DNA of 8,933 nucleotides, from NCBI GenBank assembly GCA_902783925.1, contig CACZSV010000203.1, positions 1 through 8,933 of the forward strand, given 5' to 3'. The notes under the pieces were generated by a model. It was not told the DNA's origin and did not search any database. It saw only the letters and a program-made list of their open reading frames with translations. Source of the DNA: an uncultured Coriobacteriaceae bacterium. Its GTDB lineage: Bacteria > Actinomycetota > Coriobacteriia > Coriobacteriales > QAMH01. Below are positions 1 through 6,130 of this stretch, piece after piece; position 1 is the stretch's first letter; every line of letters begins with the position of its first letter. The position numbers and the translations under genes were made by a program.

Positions 1-58
1 CAAATGGAAACAAGGGCGTGTTTTTCAGAGTTGATGCGCTTTCTTGACTGTAATGCCG

Positions 59-64
59 TACAAT
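59..64 (+). promoter_or_regulatory. Possible -10 hexamer upstream of the STAS gene
   Basis: TACAAT at 59-64 differs from the TATAAT consensus at one base and lies 51 bases before the STAS start. A good -35 box at the normal distance is missing. TTGACT at 44-49 is only 9 bases upstream, which is too close. TAAAAT at 76-81 is an alternative -10 but also lacks a correctly spaced partner. The gene must be transcribed from hereabouts or from further upstream, outside the window. The exact element is uncertain. Confidence 0.25.
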
Positions 65-115
65 ACGTCCATAGATAAAATGCTTGCATGAAGCGGCGCG
101 AAAGGAGAGACGCGA

Positions 116-427
116 ATGGCGGATGCACTTACTATCAATGTCTCGGATGAGGGATCAAAGAAACTCGTCGAGCTTGTTGGCAGGCTCGATACGAACACTT
201 CGCCGATGCTTGAGGAGGCTGCGAACGGCCTGTATAACGATCAGGTTAATGACATCATTGTCGAAATGGGGCAATGCGAGTTCGTTTCCTCTGCCGGTCT
301 TCGCGTTATCGTTGCCATGCAGAAGCACGCTACGGTCGGCGGCTCTCTCGTCTTCCGCAATGTGCGCTCCGACGTCATGGACGTATTCGATATGACGGGC
401 TTCAACAAGATTTTGACCTTTGAGTAG
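116..427 (+). CDS. STAS-domain protein, anti-sigma factor antagonist type
   Basis: A 103-residue single-domain cytoplasmic protein that I read as a STAS domain of the SpoIIAA/RsbV type. Such proteins bind an anti-sigma kinase and free a sigma factor when unphosphorylated, or act in other partner-switching circuits. The supporting segment is residues 56-63, FVSSAGLR, which matches the F-x-[DS]-S-x-G-L core. Ser59 aligns with the serine phosphorylated in SpoIIAA. The preceding beta strand (about 46-51, ending VEM) carries Glu50 where many members have Asp. Length is normal for a one-domain member. The start is well supported: AAAGGAGAG at 101-109 sits 6 bases before the ATG. An overlapping reading from 84 in another frame is a shadow. 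No RsbW-like kinase or sigma gene lies next to it, and a terminator follows at 471, so it appears monocistronic. The family is fairly certain. Its partner and the regulon it controls are unknown. Confidence 0.85.
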   Translation: MADALTINVSDEGSKKLVELVGRLDTNTSPMLEEAANGLYNDQVNDIIVEMGQCEFVSSAGLRVIVAMQKHATVGGSLVFRNVRSDVMDVFDMTGFNKILTFE

Positions 428-470
428 AATAAAATGCAGCTTCGAGCAAACTGAAGCTCAGAAAAAATGA

Positions 471-508
471 CGTGCGGCCGAGGGCTCTTGGCCGCACGCT
501 TTGTTTTG
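471..508 (+). terminator. Rho-independent terminator, probably bidirectional
   Basis: A perfect 9-bp stem pairs CGTGCGGCC (471-479) with GGCCGCACG (490-498). The loop can tighten to four bases by adding a G-T, an A-T and a G-C pair (480-482 with 487-489). On the + strand the stem is followed by CTTTGTTTT. On the - strand it is followed by the complement of the six-A run at 462-467, giving a T6 tract. It ends the STAS transcript 44 bases after the stop codon and could also stop leftward transcription. Confidence 0.85.
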
Positions 509-952
509 CATGAAAAAGCGGAGTTAGATGCTGACGTGGATAATCAGGCTCTGTGGCACAGTAATTTGCGAGCGTATGGTGATTTGCGTCTCGTCTCTTC
601 TCCATCTTCAGGTTTGTCGCATATGCAGTGGGTAGTTTTGTTGGACTATCTTGGTCTTTCGCTACGCTTGAAAACGCTCCAAATGCAGTTTGTGCAAGGT
701 TCGCTTCATAGGTTCCAATTCCAATATCCTTATGGGCAAACCGACCAAGATATCGAATGGTTTAAAAAAATCGAAGGCACTTCTTCCATCGATCTTGCCT
801 ATATCGCACATCATACGACGCGCATTTGAGATAATCCGTATATGACTAAGATACAAAGCACCACGCAGGTAATCACCAGGTTCTGGAATGCGTTTCTGCA
901 GCTTATCGGCCTTCGGTGTTTGTGCGCCATTTGTGACCGCATCGCCGTTCTT
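509..952. other. Gene-poor, AT-richer intergenic stretch
   Basis: I recognise no gene here. By hand count, 661-780 has 51 G+C in 120 bases, clearly below the neighbouring genes. An open frame runs to 829 on the + strand, but its first ATG (467) lies inside the terminator region and it has no ribosome binding site. A 106-codon frame on the - strand (982 to 662) would need a TTG start, has no Shine-Dalgarno I can see, and matches no family I know. The only small repeat noticed is a tandem TTCCAA TTCCAA at 713-724. The stretch may be decayed coding DNA or a long spacer. No tRNA-like or riboswitch-like core was seen. Confidence 0.5.
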
Positions 953-983
953 TTGCAAGGGAGACGTCACGTGATGATACAAT
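953..983 (+). promoter_or_regulatory. Candidate promoter of the HD-GYP gene (extended -10)
   Basis: TACAAT at 978-983 is preceded by TGA at 975-977, giving an extended -10 (TGn then a near-consensus hexamer). A TTGCAA at 953-958 could be the -35, with a longish 19-base spacer that an extended -10 can tolerate. The spacer contains a perfect 8-bp palindrome TCACGTGA at 967-974. Transcription would begin near 990, leaving a leader of about 40 bases before the ATG at 1032. Confidence 0.5.
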
Positions 984-998
984 CATGCATAGTTGTAT
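977..998. promoter_or_regulatory. 22-bp imperfect palindrome over the -10, possible operator
   Basis: The outer arms ATACAA (977-982) and TTGTAT (993-998) are exact reverse complements. The central ATGCAT (985-990) is a palindrome about the same axis, so 18 of 22 positions are symmetric and only the pairs 983/992 and 984/991 fail. The element covers the -10 hexamer and the expected start point, where a dimeric repressor would block transcription. The symmetry is seen directly. Operator function is inferred, and no known regulator site is recognised. Confidence 0.4.
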
Positions 999-1031
999 GG
1001 GTGAAGCTCATGCAAAAGGCAAGGAGACACT

Positions 1032-3206
1032 ATGGCTGACGGATCGTCCAATACTCCCCGCGGCGCTCAAAAAGCAATAGCGATACTTTTGTTCTGTCTT
1101 ATCTGCATTGCAGTCAACTTCATCGGGGCTCAGATAGCAAAATCGCTGAACCTGCCGTTGTTCTTAGACTCTCTGGGAACCTTGGTCGGCGCGATACTGG
1201 GCGGTAGCATTCCGGGTATCGTCATTGGATACAGCACCAATATTGTGAACATGGCTTTTGATGAAGTTGCGATCTACTATGGCGTCGTCAATGTGCTCAT
1301 CGCTGTTGTAACGGCGCGGTTCGCCAAACGTGGCTGGCTCGAACGCGTTTTCAAGGTCATTTTGCTTATCCTCATTCTCGCGTTGATCGGCGGGGGCCTT
1401 TCCAGCATTATCACCTCCTGGCTATTCGGATTCGGTTTTTCTGGAGGCGCTTCCACACCCCTTGCCATGTGGTTTTTCACGCATGGGATTCCCGGCGAAT
1501 TCGCAGCCCAGTTCCTCGCCGATTTCATCTTCGATCTGGGCGACAAGGCGCTCATGGTCATCATCGCGGTCGTTTTCACTCGCCTGCTTCCGAGTTCGCT
1601 GCACGATTTGCTCGAATGCACGTTCTGGCAACAGGCGCCGCTCAACAGCAAGCAAAGAGAAGATGTTTCGAAAACCCAGCCCCGTACGGTTTCTCTGCGT
1701 ACCAAGATCGTCACGATTGTGTCGATCGTTGTCGTGGTCGTCGGTCTCGTCACGTCGGTTTTCAGCTTCAATGCGTTTAATGAGTCTATGGTTGCAGAGC
1801 AGGCGCAAAAGGCAACAGGCATAACGAATCTCGCGCTCAACGCCATTGACGGCAATCGCGTGAATACGTACCTGCAAGAAGGGGAGTCTGCGGAGGGGTA
1901 TGCGCAGACGGAAAAAGAGCTTGCGGATATCCGCGAGAGTTTTTCTAACGTCGAGTACATCTACGTCTACCAGATTAGACAAGACGGCTGTCATGTGGTC
2001 TTTGACCCAGATACCCCCGATGAGCGAGGCAGCGATTTGGGCGAGGTGATTGAATTTGACGAGGCGTTTGCCAACCAGGTCGATGAACTGCTCGCCGGTA
2101 AAGAGATTGAACCCGTCGTCTCGAACGAATCGTACGGCTGGCTGCTTTCGATTTACCGCCCCGTCACCGACGATTCTGGTCAATGCGTCGCCTACGTCGC
2201 TGTGGATCTGCTCATGGACGACATCATCTACGATGGTGTGATCTTCTTGGGTAAGATACTCTTCTTGTTCCTCGCTTTCTTCATCGTGATTCTGGCGTTC
2301 ACTCTGTGGGTTGCCGATTTCTTCCTCGTGTATCCCATCAACACGATTGCATATGCTGCAAGCGGATTTGCGTATGATGACGAGGAAACGCGCGACTATA
2401 CGATCAGGCGGATTAAGAGGCTCAAGATAAAAACAGGCGACGAAGTCGAAAACCTGTACGATGCTATAGTCAAAACTGCGGAAGATACTGCCAACTTCAT
2501 TGAAGAGGGCGCCAAGCAGGCGCAGACGATCGAACGTATGCAGGACAGCCTCATCATGGTCATGGCGGATCTCGTCGAATCACGTGACCAATTTACTGGT
2601 GACCATGTTCGCAAAACATCTGCGTATTGCCGCATTATCCTTGAGCAGATGGAGAAAGAGGGTATATATGCCGATGAGATCAACGCGCAATTTGCCTCGG
2701 ATGTTGTCCGTTCGGCACCTCTTCACGATGTGGGTAAGATAGTAGTGTCGGATACCATTCTCAATAAGCCGGGAAGGCTCACCGACGAAGAGTATGACAC
2801 CATGAGAACGCACACGACCGCAGGCCGCGAGATACTCGAACGCGCCGTAAATGCCGTATCTGAGCCAACGTATCTTGACGAGGCCAGGATACTTGCCGAG
2901 TTCCACCATGAGCGCTGGGACGGCAAGGGGTACCCGACGGGTCGCTCAGGGCGGGAGATTCCGCTTTCCGCGCGCATCATGGCCGTAGCGGATGTTTTCG
3001 ACGCGCTTGTTTCAAAGCGCAGCTATAAAGAGGGCATGCCCATCGAAAAGGCGTTCTCGATTATCCGCGAGGGAGCGGGGACTCAGTTTGACCCGCTCGT
3101 TGCCAAGGCGTTTCTTGATAACGAAGAGGCCGCACGCGCTATCGCGGCAGAGCACGGAGATGACGCGGGCACGCAGAGCTTCGATATCCATAAAGAAGAA
3201 TCCTAG
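1032..3206 (+). CDS. Membrane-bound HD-GYP domain phosphodiesterase with ECF-S-like sensor region
   Basis: A 724-residue multidomain signalling protein. HD-GYP domains hydrolyse cyclic di-GMP or related dinucleotides at a metal centre. Residues about 15-187 form some six hydrophobic helices; the LDSLGT...GGSIPG pattern at 45-62 resembles ECF-transporter S-component or related sensory membrane domains. A further helix at about 224-246 leads to a predicted external region (about 248-398), probably a Cache-like ligand sensor. A helix at about 402-432 then returns to the cytoplasm. A HAMP-like or coiled linker (about 433-515) precedes the catalytic domain (about 508-700). Motifs are complete: TGDHVRKTS at 522-530, HD at 565-566 within LHDVGKI, HHERWDGKGYP at 625-635 containing the GYP, ADVFDAL at 653-659 and FDP at 686-688. 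AAGGAG at 1021-1026 lies 5 bases before the ATG. It has its own candidate promoter and palindrome. Catalytic activity is likely because no key residue is missing. The ligand, and cyclic di-GMP as the actual substrate, are inferred. Confidence 0.9.
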   Translation: MADGSSNTPRGAQKAIAILLFCLICIAVNFIGAQIAKSLNLPLFLDSLGTLVGAILGGSIPGIVIGYSTNIVNMAFDEVAIYYGVVNVLIAVVTARFAKRGWLERVFKVILLILILALIGGGLSSIITSWLFGFGFSGGASTPLAMWFFTHGIPGEFAAQFLADFIFDLGDKALMVIIAVVFTRLLPSSLHDLLECTFWQQAPLNSKQREDVSKTQPRTVSLRTKIVTIVSIVVVVVGLVTSVFSFNAFNESMVAEQAQKATGITNLALNAIDGNRVNTYLQEGESAEGYAQTEKELADIRESFSNVEYIYVYQIRQDGCHVVFDPDTPDERGSDLGEVIEFDEAFANQVDELLAGKEIEPVVSNESYGWLLSIYRPVTDDSGQCVAYVAVDLLMDDIIYDGVIFLGKILFLFLAFFIVILAFTLWVADFFLVYPINTIAYAASGFAYDDEETRDYTIRRIKRLKIKTGDEVENLYDAIVKTAEDTANFIEEGAKQAQTIERMQDSLIMVMADLVESRDQFTGDHVRKTSAYCRIILEQMEKEGIYADEINAQFASDVVRSAPLHDVGKIVVSDTILNKPGRLTDEEYDTMRTHTTAGREILERAVNAVSEPTYLDEARILAEFHHERWDGKGYPTGRSGREIPLSARIMAVADVFDALVSKRSYKEGMPIEKAFSIIREGAGTQFDPLVAKAFLDNEEAARAIAAEHGDDAGTQSFDIHKEES

Positions 3207-3307
3207 ACAGGCCAGACTCCGGCTCTTTGCTGCTTGACACAGCTCGATAGCAACTCATTCGCGTTTGGCCGAATAGCCTGCCCTTTCATGCGCGGTACAG
3301 GGTGAAA

Positions 3308-3316
3308 TGATAGAAT
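3308..3316 (+). promoter_or_regulatory. Candidate extended -10 upstream of the CapA-like gene
   Basis: TGA followed by TAGAAT (3311-3316) forms an extended -10, the same arrangement as before the HD-GYP gene. No good -35 lies at the usual distance. A perfect TTGACA occurs at 3234-3239 but is far too distant, and no acceptable -10 lies 16-18 bases after it. Transcription would start near 3323, giving a leader of about 30 bases to the ATG at 3355. The rest of the 148-base gap holds no gene and no strong terminator hairpin. Confidence 0.45.
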
Positions 3317-3354
3317 AGAGCATCTTTTGTTTGCAGCTGGGAGCTTACCTTTAC

Positions 3355-4677
3355 ATGGCACGACGCAAGGAAACCTATATTGGTGGAGGAACCAATAGGG
3401 GAATATATGGTGGCGACAAGCGCGGCCTGTATTCTGCTCGCGGCAGAGGGCGTGGCGGCAATAGCAGCATGCGCATCTACAGCAAAGCCCCGCGCCGCTG
3501 GCCTATTATCGTCGTGATTGTCATTCTCGTCGTTTTATTCGTGGCCTGCATCTGGCAATTCGCCTGTGGTGGCCTGCCGTTTCTCAAGGCAAACGAGTCA
3601 CAGCAGACCTCGCAGAGCTTCGCTGCGCTTATACAGCAGCGAGTCGCCTCGGCCCAGCAGTCGGCAAATGCCTCGTCAGCTGCATTGAAATCTGGTAAAG
3701 ACACGACAATCACCGTCTCGGCAGTGGGGGATTGCACCTTAGGAAAAGACCCAACGTTTTCGTATAGCGGGAGCTTCAATGAATACTTCGCGGATAAAGG
3801 CCCTGCGTATTTCTTCGAAAACGTGCTGCCATATACGAGTAACGATCAGCTCACTATTGCCAATTGCGAAGGCGCGATTACGCAAAGCGACGATATAGTT
3901 GAAAAGACATTCAATTTTAAAGGCCCTGCCGAATACACGCAGGTATTCAATGGTGGAAGCGTCGAGGCGGTGAATCTCGCGAACAACCATTCCTTCGATT
4001 ATGGGACTTCGGGCTACGAGGAAACCAAGACTAACCTCGCTTCTGCGAACATCACCAGCTTCGGCTATGACCGCACCGCAACCTACGAGGTCAACGGAAT
4101 CACCATTGGGCTGTTCGGAATCTGCGAGCTCGATGACTTCGATGCGGGGATGACCCTGCTCAAAGAGGACATCGCAAACTTGAAGAAGCAAGGCTGCTCG
4201 CTCGTTATCGGCGTGTTCCACTGGGGCAACGAAGGTGAGTATGCGCCGGCCGCGACTCAGGTCGAGATGGCACATGCCGCTGTCGACGCCGGGTGCGACC
4301 TTGTGCTTGGCGGCCATCCGCACGTGCTCCAGGGTATCGAGTATTACAACCAACGCTATATTTGCTACAGCCTCGCCAATTTCTGCTTTGGCGGCAACAG
4401 CAACCCCATGGATTACCACACCATGATCTTCCAGCAGAGCTTCACCTTTAAAGATGGCAAGCTCGTGCTTGATGACACCACGCGCAAAGCTGTTCGCGTC
4501 GTTCCCTGCCTGGTAAGCAGCACGAGCAGTTACAACGACTACCAGCCCACGCCGCTCACCGGAGACTCCGGTTCGTCTGCTATCGAGCAATTGAACAATT
4601 ATTCAGCTAATCTCGCGGGCTCTAGCGCCATGTTTTCCACGGCTCTGGACGAATCAGGCTTTGCCAACGTGGAGTGA
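3355..4677 (+). CDS. Membrane-anchored CapA-family (PGA_cap) protein
   Basis: A 440-residue protein of the CapA/PgsA capsule-biosynthesis family, which has a calcineurin-like metallophosphoesterase fold; CapA itself takes part in poly-gamma-glutamate capsule formation. The N-terminus is basic and rich in Gly, Arg and Tyr (1-45). One membrane helix follows (about 50-70), then a Ser/Gln/Ala-rich linker to about 115, so the catalytic domain should lie outside the membrane. Family motifs in order: AVGDCTLG (123-130), ANCEG (169-173), NLANNHSFDYG (207-217), HWGNEGEY (289-296), GGHPHVLQGIE (319-329) and SLANFCFGG (339-347). I chose ATG 3355 because GGGAG (3339-3343) precedes it by 11 bases. An in-frame TTG at 3331 would add eight residues but lies very close to the probable transcription start. 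No CapB/CapC-like ligase genes are present, so capsule synthesis is not established; a cell-wall or teichoic-acid role is equally possible. Only a TGA and four codons separate it from the next gene, in the same frame. Confidence 0.85.
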   Translation: MARRKETYIGGGTNRGIYGGDKRGLYSARGRGRGGNSSMRIYSKAPRRWPIIVVIVILVVLFVACIWQFACGGLPFLKANESQQTSQSFAALIQQRVASAQQSANASSAALKSGKDTTITVSAVGDCTLGKDPTFSYSGSFNEYFADKGPAYFFENVLPYTSNDQLTIANCEGAITQSDDIVEKTFNFKGPAEYTQVFNGGSVEAVNLANNHSFDYGTSGYEETKTNLASANITSFGYDRTATYEVNGITIGLFGICELDDFDAGMTLLKEDIANLKKQGCSLVIGVFHWGNEGEYAPAATQVEMAHAAVDAGCDLVLGGHPHVLQGIEYYNQRYICYSLANFCFGGNSNPMDYHTMIFQQSFTFKDGKLVLDDTTRKAVRVVPCLVSSTSSYNDYQPTPLTGDSGSSAIEQLNNYSANLAGSSAMFSTALDESGFANVE

Positions 4678-4689
4678 TGGACGTATCGG

Positions 4690-6123
4690 ATGAAGAAGCG
4701 CTGGAACATCATTCTTCCCTTCGTGGTCCTCGCGATCGTCGCCGTGATCGTGTTCATCAAGCGCGATGACCTTGGAGCTTTTGTCGAGACCATACAAGGC
4801 GTCGAGCTCGCCCCTTTCATTGCCGCTGCGTTCTGCCTGTTCGGACGCTATTTCAGTCATGCCTTTGCCTATAAAGCAGTGTTTCGCTGCGTCGACGAGG
4901 AGGTCAAGTACCTGCATATTGTCCCCTTGGTGTTCTCGGTGACCTTTGCCAACGACTGTGCGCCGACGGCTGGCACCGCGGGTTCGGTGCTCATTGCCGC
5001 CTGGTCGCATAAACAGGGGCTTGATATGGGAAAGTCGGTCACGGTGGTCTTTCTCGAGAAGATCGGCTTTTTTGGTGGCTTCGCCGTCGTGATGCTCGTT
5101 GGTTTCGCGATACTCATCTTCACAGGGCAGATGGTCTGGTATCTCGCGCTCGGCGGTCTTGCCGTGCTGCTCATGATATTTACCTTCGGTTTTATCATGT
5201 GGCTTGGCTATGGGCATGTCGATCAGGAACGCAAGCTGTTTGCATGGGTTGAACGTCTGGTCAATCGAACTCTGGTCGTTCTCAAGCGCGAGCCAATGGA
5301 GCCTTGGTCGGATCGCATCGCGGCGTCGTTTCATGAAGCGGCGGAAATCGCCGTCGAAAAACCCCGTGCGCTTGTCATCATGTTCGCGCGCATGGTTCTG
5401 CTCCATGCTTGCGACTGCCTATGCTTCATATTCGTGGGCTTCGCGTTCGATTTCACCTATATTCCGTACTTGATGGCAAGTTACGTCGCGGGTTTCATCA
5501 TCGCGACCTTCATCTTGCAGACTATCGGTGCAGTAGAGGTGCTGCTCGCCCTTATCCTTACCGCTTACGGCGCGAACGTTGCGCAGGCAGCGGCTATCGC
5601 GCTCGCATACCGCGGCCTTATCTTCTGGGTGCCGTTCATCATTGGCGCTATTTGCATCAATATCACCGGTGCCCAAAAGCAGGTCTTTGCGGAAAATAGC
5701 GGCGAGGTGCTCGCGCAAGGTGGGGATGAGAACGCGGCGCATGTCGAATTTACCGAAGAAATCGAGCAGCCTGTGTACGAAGATGTCACCGAGATGCTTC
5801 CCGTGCCGCCCGTCGCCTGGATCGAGCAGCAAAACCACGATCCATCGAAGGTCCATGCCGTCGAGCTTGCCGATATCGTGCATTCGTTCCATGAGACGGT
5901 AGACTCCGAAGTTGCACAAGTTGTTGCTGGAACCACATACGCGTCGAACACCGAAGACGGTACCCAAGAAGAGTCCGATACCGTATCGAGCGCATCGTAT
6001 GAAAGCTCGCAGGATTCACGTGCCGATTACCCCGTTCCCCCGAAGGCCCGCGCGACGCAAACGGGCGTGCCGCCCGAGAACGTTGTCCCAGAAGACCCGC
6101 AAGAAGCAGAAGAAGGAGAGTAA
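4690..6123 (+). CDS. YbhN/LPG-synthase-TM family integral membrane protein (flippase-like)
   Basis: A 477-residue polytopic membrane protein of the lysylphosphatidylglycerol-synthase transmembrane type (UPF0104/YbhN group), a family linked to lipid or glycolipid translocation. Hydrophobic helices lie at about 7-23, 40-58, 76-90, 118-145, 149-173, 227-252, 259-279, 281-295 and 305-325. Family-like segments are APTAGTAGS at 91-99 and, near the end of the core, IGAVEVLLALILTAYGAN (279-296) followed by YRGLIFWVPF (307-316). There is no MprF-type aminoacyl-transferase domain. Instead a polar, strongly acidic and Pro/Ser-rich tail of about 145 residues (332-477) ends in EAEEGE. The start is constrained: the frame is closed upstream by the TGA at 4675, and ATG 4690 is the first start after it. 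Its Shine-Dalgarno is poor (GGAG at 4671-4674, 15 bases away), so translation probably couples to the preceding gene. The substrate is unknown. Confidence 0.8.
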   Translation: MKKRWNIILPFVVLAIVAVIVFIKRDDLGAFVETIQGVELAPFIAAAFCLFGRYFSHAFAYKAVFRCVDEEVKYLHIVPLVFSVTFANDCAPTAGTAGSVLIAAWSHKQGLDMGKSVTVVFLEKIGFFGGFAVVMLVGFAILIFTGQMVWYLALGGLAVLLMIFTFGFIMWLGYGHVDQERKLFAWVERLVNRTLVVLKREPMEPWSDRIAASFHEAAEIAVEKPRALVIMFARMVLLHACDCLCFIFVGFAFDFTYIPYLMASYVAGFIIATFILQTIGAVEVLLALILTAYGANVAQAAAIALAYRGLIFWVPFIIGAICINITGAQKQVFAENSGEVLAQGGDENAAHVEFTEEIEQPVYEDVTEMLPVPPVAWIEQQNHDPSKVHAVELADIVHSFHETVDSEVAQVVAGTTYASNTEDGTQEESDTVSSASYESSQDSRADYPVPPKARATQTGVPPENVVPEDPQEAEEGE

Positions 6124-6130
6124 GCACAAC

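Noticed and set aside
438..458. AGCTTC/GAAGCT hairpin just after the STAS stop codon
   Set aside because: It has only six base pairs and no T-tract follows; the much stronger stem at 471-498 explains termination.
467..829. 120-codon + strand frame after the STAS gene, with an FVQG segment slightly like the end of an EAL domain
   Set aside because: The start lies in the terminator region with no Shine-Dalgarno. No EAL, DDFG or AEGVE-like motif exists in any frame nearby, so the similarity is too short to support a c-di-GMP phosphodiesterase remnant.
990..1031. Cyclic-di-GMP (GEMM) riboswitch in the leader of the HD-GYP gene
   Set aside because: The likely leader is only about 40 bases and lacks the conserved GEMM core, so a riboswitch does not fit.
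1422..2183. Long overlapping - strand frames inside the HD-GYP gene
   Set aside because: They are shadows of the well-supported + strand gene and have Arg/Asp-rich composition without domain features.
3234..3239. Perfect TTGACA as a -35 box for the CapA-like gene
   Set aside because: No acceptable -10 hexamer lies 16-18 bases downstream, and the good extended -10 at 3308-3316 is far too distant to pair with it.
3739..4590. 283-codon open frame on the - strand inside the CapA-like gene
   Set aside because: The + strand frame carries every CapA-family motif. The opposite frame has no ribosome binding site or family resemblance.
5912..6130. N-terminal extension of YchF by 73 residues
   Set aside because: The P-loop in this family begins about ten residues from the N-terminus, the extension overlaps the preceding gene, and a good Shine-Dalgarno precedes ATG 6131.
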